Assembly (NCBI GenBank): GCA_964425255.1
Contig: CAYRMV010000146.1
Coordinates: 1 to 7,996, forward strand
Direction: 5' to 3'
Origin: CAYRMV01 sp964425255
GTDB taxonomy: Bacteria > Bacteroidota > Bacteroidia > Flavobacteriales_D > Crocinitomicaceae
Length of the DNA: 7,996 bases
Made by a program: the position numbers and the translations under genes. The notes beneath the pieces were generated by a model that saw only the letters and a program-made list of their open reading frames with translations, ran no database searches and had not been told where the DNA came from. Positions 5,011 to 7,996 of this stretch are shown here, one piece after another; position 1 is the first letter of the stretch; every line of letters begins with the position of its first letter.

Positions 5011-5421
5011 TTAGTCATTTGATGAAGCTATTCGTTCAAAATTTTTGCTTAAGTAAAAATACTTTACGTTACCCTTTTCATCTAGATCTAAAGTTTGTAT
5101 ATTGTACTGGACTTCTTCTTCACCTTCAGATTTTTTTACATATCTAAGATCGTTATAATAGCTAACTCTTTTTAAGTCTCCGTTTTTGTATAAATGAATA
5201 TCCATCCTTTTTTCGTTTGCACTTCTTGTTATGCTTATTTCGTCTTTTTTGTTGAAATTAATGATTAAATATACAGAGTCGGAAATATGAATAGTATCAA
5301 TTTCTTTATAAGGATTTTTATCATGAGTATGTTCTTTTTTTAAAGGGCTTGAACTTTCACAAGAATAAAATGAAATAAATGTAATTAGATGTAAAAGCCA
5401 TATAATTTTTAAATTTTTCAT
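5011..5421 (-). CDS. Putative immunity lipoprotein (second module)
   Basis: A 136-residue lipoprotein: MKNLKIIWLLHLITFIS, lipobox FYSC with Cys21, a hydrophilic linker (SSSPLKKEHTHDKN), then a small domain rich in alternating strands. These strands (VYLIINFNKKDEISI, MDIHLYKNGDLKRVSYYND, VQYNIQTLDLDEKGNVKYFYLS) suggest an antiparallel sheet with repeated 'Y-K/D-x-G-N/D-x-K' turns, reminiscent of the MORN-like or toxin-antitoxin repeat proteins common in Bacteroidota, though too short for a firm call. It starts 31 bases after the stop of the ORF at 5453-5794 and is followed by repeat copy B. Immunity function is inferred from position and lipoprotein type. Confidence 0.6.
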   Translation of the reverse strand: MKNLKIIWLLHLITFISFYSCESSSPLKKEHTHDKNPYKEIDTIHISDSVYLIINFNKKDEISITRSANEKRMDIHLYKNGDLKRVSYYNDLRYVKKSEGEEEVQYNIQTLDLDEKGNVKYFYLSKNFERIASSND

Positions 5422-5452
5422 TTCTTTATATTTTGTTGATTCTTAAAATCTT

Positions 5453-5794
5453 TTAAATCTTTATGTACCTCTGATCNNNNNNNNNNCCCTTTAATGTACC
5501 CCTGATGTGTAAGTTTACTCCCTGTTGACCCGGAAGAGATAAAATTTTACCCCCACTTTTAGACTTTGCTGTATTTTCTAAAGTTTCTAATGGATTTTTA
5601 TTATCCATTGGAATTGTTATTGTTTCCAAGTATTTGACGTTTCCTTTACAGTCAGTTTCTGTAAGGTAGCCAGTCATAAAAGTAGTTTTATTATATATTT
5701 CTGTTTTCGATTCTTTTTCTGTGATGCAATCGCGCACCAGCTGGGGTTTTCCTTTTTTGTGTGCTAAAGCATTAATTAATTCTAATTTGTTCAA
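5453..5794 (-). CDS. Unrecognised small ORF of the second module, interrupted by an assembly gap
   Basis: ATG at 5794 opens an ORF of about 102 clean residues (MNKLELINALAHKKGKPQL and on) before it meets the ten-N gap. The seven residues after the gap (DQRYIKI) may be in the wrong frame. There is no signal peptide. The middle contains strand-like pieces (TTFMTGYLTETDCKGNVKYLETITI) and the end before the gap reads GGKILSLPGQQGVNLHIRGTLKG. I do not recognise a family. It lies 41 bases after the preceding immunity-like gene and 31 bases before a lipoprotein gene. It could be a displaced toxin tip, a second cytoplasmic partner, or the start of a longer gene whose rest is hidden in the gap. Confidence 0.45.
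   Translation of the reverse strand: MNKLELINALAHKKGKPQLVRDCITEKESKTEIYNKTTFMTGYLTETDCKGNVKYLETITIPMDNKNPLETLENTAKSKSGGKILSLPGQQGVNLHIRGTLKXXXXDQRYIKI
5477..5486. other. Assembly gap (10 N) flanked by near-identical sequence
   Basis: Ten Ns. The left flank TTTATGTACCTCTGAT (5460-5475) and right flank TTTAATGTACCCCTGAT (5490-5506) are nearly the same, with one inserted base and one substitution. The gap size is therefore not reliable, and a repeat or a false join may be hidden here. Confidence 0.95.
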
Positions 5795-5835
5795 TTTGTT
5801 TTATATTTTAATAACGATTAGAAACAATTTTTACA

Positions 5836-6297
5836 TCATTTAAAAAAAATTCGATTTGAAGTAAAAACTAATTTACTATTTGGAGAATTTAGACTATTTG
5901 TCAAAATATATTGAGTGTAAATAAAATCATAAAGTTTAATATCTTTTTTTGAAATCATACCTTCTAAATCAATTTCTTTAATAACCATTTCCTGTGCTTT
6001 AATTTCAATATTATTTTCCTCAAAAATGAAATCTGGTATTGATTCAGTAATTTTTAATACTGTGACTTTATTCCCAATACCTAAATAAATATTAAACTGA
6101 ACACTGTCTTCTATAAAATTTGAATACGGTAATCTTTCTTGCCATGGCAATAGTAATTTATCTTTACTTTTATTAATAAATTCGGTAGATAATGTACACT
6201 TAAGGCTATCATATTTTATATATAAAACTAATGAATCTTTATAAAGATTTGTTGATTGAGTAATCCCATTTACTTTTATAAATAAAAACAATAACAT
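5836..6297 (-). CDS. Putative secreted immunity protein of the proximal RHS toxin
   Basis: I chose the ATG at 6297 because it lies 19 bases after the RHS stop (6317-6319) and opens directly on a signal-like segment, MLLFLFIKVNGITQS, with likely cleavage after ITQ. This gives 153 residues. A start at 6378 would overlap the RHS gene and place the hydrophobic stretch at residues 22-36. The mature part is strand-rich (LVLYIKYDSLKCTLSTEFIN, VQFNIYLGIGNKVTVLKI) and contains LLLPWQERLPYSNF, resembling the immunoglobulin-like small exported proteins common in Bacteroidota. There is no lipobox Cys, unlike the other immunity candidates here. No family is recognised. The position directly after the toxin supports an immunity role. 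Confidence 0.55.
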   Translation of the reverse strand: MLLFLFIKVNGITQSTNLYKDSLVLYIKYDSLKCTLSTEFINKSKDKLLLPWQERLPYSNFIEDSVQFNIYLGIGNKVTVLKITESIPDFIFEENNIEIKAQEMVIKEIDLEGMISKKDIKLYDFIYTQYILTNSLNSPNSKLVFTSNRIFFK

Positions 6298-6316
6298 GAA
6301 TAATATTTTATAAATA

Positions 6317-7627
6317 CTACCGCTTATTATTATCCTGTTCGATTTTAATATCTTCCATTTGTTCAAGTCTATGCTCATACATTTCTATATTTTTAGTTGT
6401 TTTTTTATAATCTTCATCTGATAATTTGATTAATCCATTATCATGCAAAGATTTCATTAGTGTCCAACCATTTATCTCTTCTTTTACCCAATCAATTGTA
6501 CCTAAAACAGTTGTAACTTCTCCACTTTTCATATTCGAACCAATTTCAGGCTTATTTGGGTTGTAAAATGGATTTTCTTCTATATCTGTACAGCCAAATC
6601 CTTCTGTATCTTCTATTAAATCTAGTATGCCTTCCAAATAAAGTGCCACATACTCATGAGCAAAAACTGCTATCTGAAAACCTTCATCTTTCCTACCCAA
6701 TCCCCCATTTATAACTATTTTATCTGGGTAAGTTGTTGCATAAGAACTTTTACTTGCATCATCTCTATTTATTTCAACAGGAATATCATGAATAATAAAA
6801 GGGGAAGGCTCAATAGGGAATGGAGTTAAACCGCTTAAATCCTCATATTCAACTTTTACCAAAATAGTAGCTGTTTTTTCTCTAATATTTTGATAATGAT
6901 CTACTTTACTTTGCTGTTTATCAATGTACTCTGAACTAAATGGGCCATAAAATGTTTCCATGTAGGTATTATTGTTTGATAGTTCCCATTTTTCTAAGCC
7001 TTCAAACTCTCTACAATGTATTACTTGATTTTCAGAAAAAGAATAAGGACTATTATGTGGATACCTCGCTGCTAAAGGATCCACCGCAAAGAACCTCCCA
7101 ATCCTCGGGTCATGCATTCGATATTTGTAATTCACGCTATTCCCATCCCCTTTAATTTCATCGTCTTCTTCCTGTCCTTGAAACCCAAATCGATACTCAC
7201 TCCCTCCATTTTTCCCTGGCATAATCATACCGAATGGGAAGTAGTCGGTGTATTGGATTACGTTGGGGTTGAAGGCGATGACGGTGTTATTGGCTGGATT
7301 TTTGAGTGGTATTTTCCGATCTGATATTACGTTTAGCACGTTACCTAGGTGGTTTGCGAGTTCGTATCGTTTGTCTCCCACGGAGAGGCTGTATCGGGTA
7401 GTTGGAGTGAGCGGAGTACCGTTTGGCAACTGGGTGGAAGGCCCACTTTCAACTCCGAGTCTGGATGAGCCGTAGATCATTCTCTCGGAGAGGTACATTT
7501 TTTTGGTTCCACTTTCCATTTTGAGCTCATAAGTAGCCATAGGATTTCCTTGCTCATCGAGTGCGTAAGTGGTGTAGGATTGCAGCACACCACCTTGTGT
7601 TACCTTTTTACCGATTCTGTTACCCAT
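6317..7627 (-). CDS. 5'-truncated RHS repeat-associated core protein with C-terminal toxin-like domain
   Basis: RHS (YD-repeat) shell end plus variable domain, 436 residues from the internal ATG at 7627. The frame is open further upstream to 7711, and coding resemblance (VVKTDEKIITFTYNP before MGNRIGKKV) reaches about 7675, so the ATG is not the true start; the large upstream shell and secretion signal are lost. Core landmarks: GNRIGKKV at 2-9, ANHLGNVLNVISDRK at 91-105, YTDYFPFGM at 126-134, the EEDDEIKG region at 153-160, DPRIGRFFAVDPLA at 173-186 and SPYSFSENQVI at 193-203. Residues about 210-436 are the toxin-like part, with VFAHEYVALYLEG at 321-333; HEYVA has the first two residues of HExxH but Ala in place of the second His, so a zincin activity would be lost or different. 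An IS66-like transposase fragment abuts its 5' side. Confidence 0.75.
   Translation of the reverse strand: MGNRIGKKVTQGGVLQSYTTYALDEQGNPMATYELKMESGTKKMYLSERMIYGSSRLGVESGPSTQLPNGTPLTPTTRYSLSVGDKRYELANHLGNVLNVISDRKIPLKNPANNTVIAFNPNVIQYTDYFPFGMIMPGKNGGSEYRFGFQGQEEDDEIKGDGNSVNYKYRMHDPRIGRFFAVDPLAARYPHNSPYSFSENQVIHCREFEGLEKWELSNNNTYMETFYGPFSSEYIDKQQSKVDHYQNIREKTATILVKVEYEDLSGLTPFPIEPSPFIIHDIPVEINRDDASKSSYATTYPDKIVINGGLGRKDEGFQIAVFAHEYVALYLEGILDLIEDTEGFGCTDIEENPFYNPNKPEIGSNMKSGEVTTVLGTIDWVKEEINGWTLMKSLHDNGLIKLSDEDYKKTTKNIEMYEHRLEQMEDIKIEQDNNKR
7185..7273 (-). repeat. 89-bp RHS core repeat, copy 2 (proximal)
   Basis: Partner of 3804-3892, with two adjacent mismatches. Here the reading frame continues upstream through a normal core (NVISDRKIPLKN), whereas copy 1 stops at this point. 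It is a natural substrate for homologous exchange of tips. Confidence 0.9.
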
Positions 7628-7697
7628 GGGATTGTAGGTAAAGGTAATGATTTTTTCGTCTGTTTTTACAACGCTAAAAATATTGGAAATGAAGTAA

Positions 7698-7832
7698 TAC
7701 CGATTATTTTCTTATTCTGGGACACGAAAAATACATGCCGTAGATCTAATGGAATGGCTTAAAACAGTTCTTGAGCGTATTGTGGACCAAAAAGTCAATA
7801 AATTACAAGAGCTTTTTCCTCAATACAAGTAA
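7698..7832 (+). pseudogene. IS66-family transposase, C-terminal remnant
   Basis: A 44-codon open stretch ending at TAA at 7830-7832. It reads SGTRKIHAVDLMEWLKTVLE and then RIVDQKVNKLQELFPQYK. This matches the usual C-terminal pattern of IS66-type transposases, where GTCK-h...P.EWL.DVL.RI is followed by a helix and 'LLP' near the stop. The DDE catalytic region, which should lie upstream, is absent: an in-frame TAA is at 7695-7697 and RHS sequence on the other strand begins at about 7675. The remnant therefore marks an insertion or deletion that removed the 5' part of the RHS gene. A weakly similar end-like sequence (GAGGTTGGTTGAGGGTC at 7877-7893) lies 45 bases past the stop, where an IS end is expected, but it does not closely match the 20-bp arms at 2271-2492. 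Confidence 0.6.
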
Positions 7833-7926
7833 TTATAGGAAAAATCAAACATAAAATAAAATGTATAATGAGAGGAGAGGTTGGTTGAGGGTCAATAAAA
7901 ACTAAAATGAACATACTAAAAACAAA

Positions 7927-7957
7927 AAATCCCGTACATGCAACCATGACGGGATTT
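7927..7957 (-). terminator. Rho-independent terminator (leftward)
   Basis: AAATCCCGT (7927-7935) pairs with ACGGGATTT (7949-7957); an inner CATG pair extends the stem around a CAAC loop with one bulged A. On the minus strand the stem is followed by a run of Ts, so it would stop transcripts coming from a gene to the right of the window. Confidence 0.75.
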
Positions 7958-7978
7958 GAAAAAGTGGCGTCGACTTAT

Positions 7979-7996
7979 GCTGACGTTTCTGTCAGC
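7979..7996. repeat. Small inverted repeat at the window end
   Basis: GCTGAC and GTCAGC form a perfect 6-bp inverted repeat around a 6-base spacer, ending on the last base. Its function is not evident; it may be part of a gene that continues outside the window. Confidence 0.5.

Noticed and set aside
6940..7475. Plus-strand open frames opposite the proximal RHS core
   Set aside because: Antisense shadows of a recognisable RHS core; no family resemblance.
7975..7996. Minus-strand gene end (LTETSA and stop) entering from the right
   Set aside because: Too short to support a coding call, although the nearby leftward terminator would fit one.

Overview
The window looks like a Bacteroidota genome, most likely a flavobacterium-type organism from a draft or metagenome assembly. 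It is AT-rich. Putative promoters fit the Bacteroidota -7 box (TAnnTTTG) and there are no clear Shine-Dalgarno sites. Lipoproteins with short lipoboxes are common, the RHS/YD core is of the 'DYFPFGM...DPRIGRW' type, and fragments resemble IS66-family transposases. A run of ten Ns (5477-5486) shows the sequence is scaffolded, and several gene-to-gene junctions are chimeric, so some rearrangements may be assembly artefacts.

Left part (1-2150): the C-terminal half of a LOG-family (TIGR00730) protein runs off the left edge. It is followed by an intact outer-membrane beta-barrel protein and a leftward chimeric ORF, which joins a serine beta-lactamase-like lipoprotein N-terminus to a formylglycine-generating-enzyme-like C-terminal tail. 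Next comes the N-terminal half of a LOG protein, which breaks at about the residue where the left-edge fragment begins. The two LOG halves are therefore complementary but in swapped order. This pattern fits a tandem duplication or a circularised segment whose closing junction lies inside the beta-lactamase-like ORF. Just past the second break is the N-terminus of an unrelated secreted protein on the minus strand.

Middle (2151-2579): no intact gene. It holds a putative promoter, a 222-bp unit bounded by 20-bp imperfect inverted repeats that encloses a remnant like an IS66 accessory protein, and a strong bidirectional terminator.

Right part (2580-7711, all leftward): a polymorphic-toxin (RHS) locus. 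Reading leftward, it has a 5'-truncated RHS core with a C-terminal toxin-like domain and its putative immunity protein; a short unrecognised ORF containing the N gap plus a lipoprotein; a short orphan tip plus a lipoprotein; and a second RHS core stub with a domain carrying an HEAGH metal-binding motif plus a lipoprotein. The terminator at 2513-2549 closes the array. The two core copies share an 89-bp block with two mismatches. A 41-bp repeat (37/41 identical) follows two of the immunity genes at module boundaries. This is the architecture expected when RHS tips are displaced and kept as orphan toxin-immunity modules.

Right edge (7698-7996): the C-terminus of an IS66-like transposase abuts the broken 5' end of the RHS core. 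A leftward terminator and a small inverted repeat lie at the end of the window.
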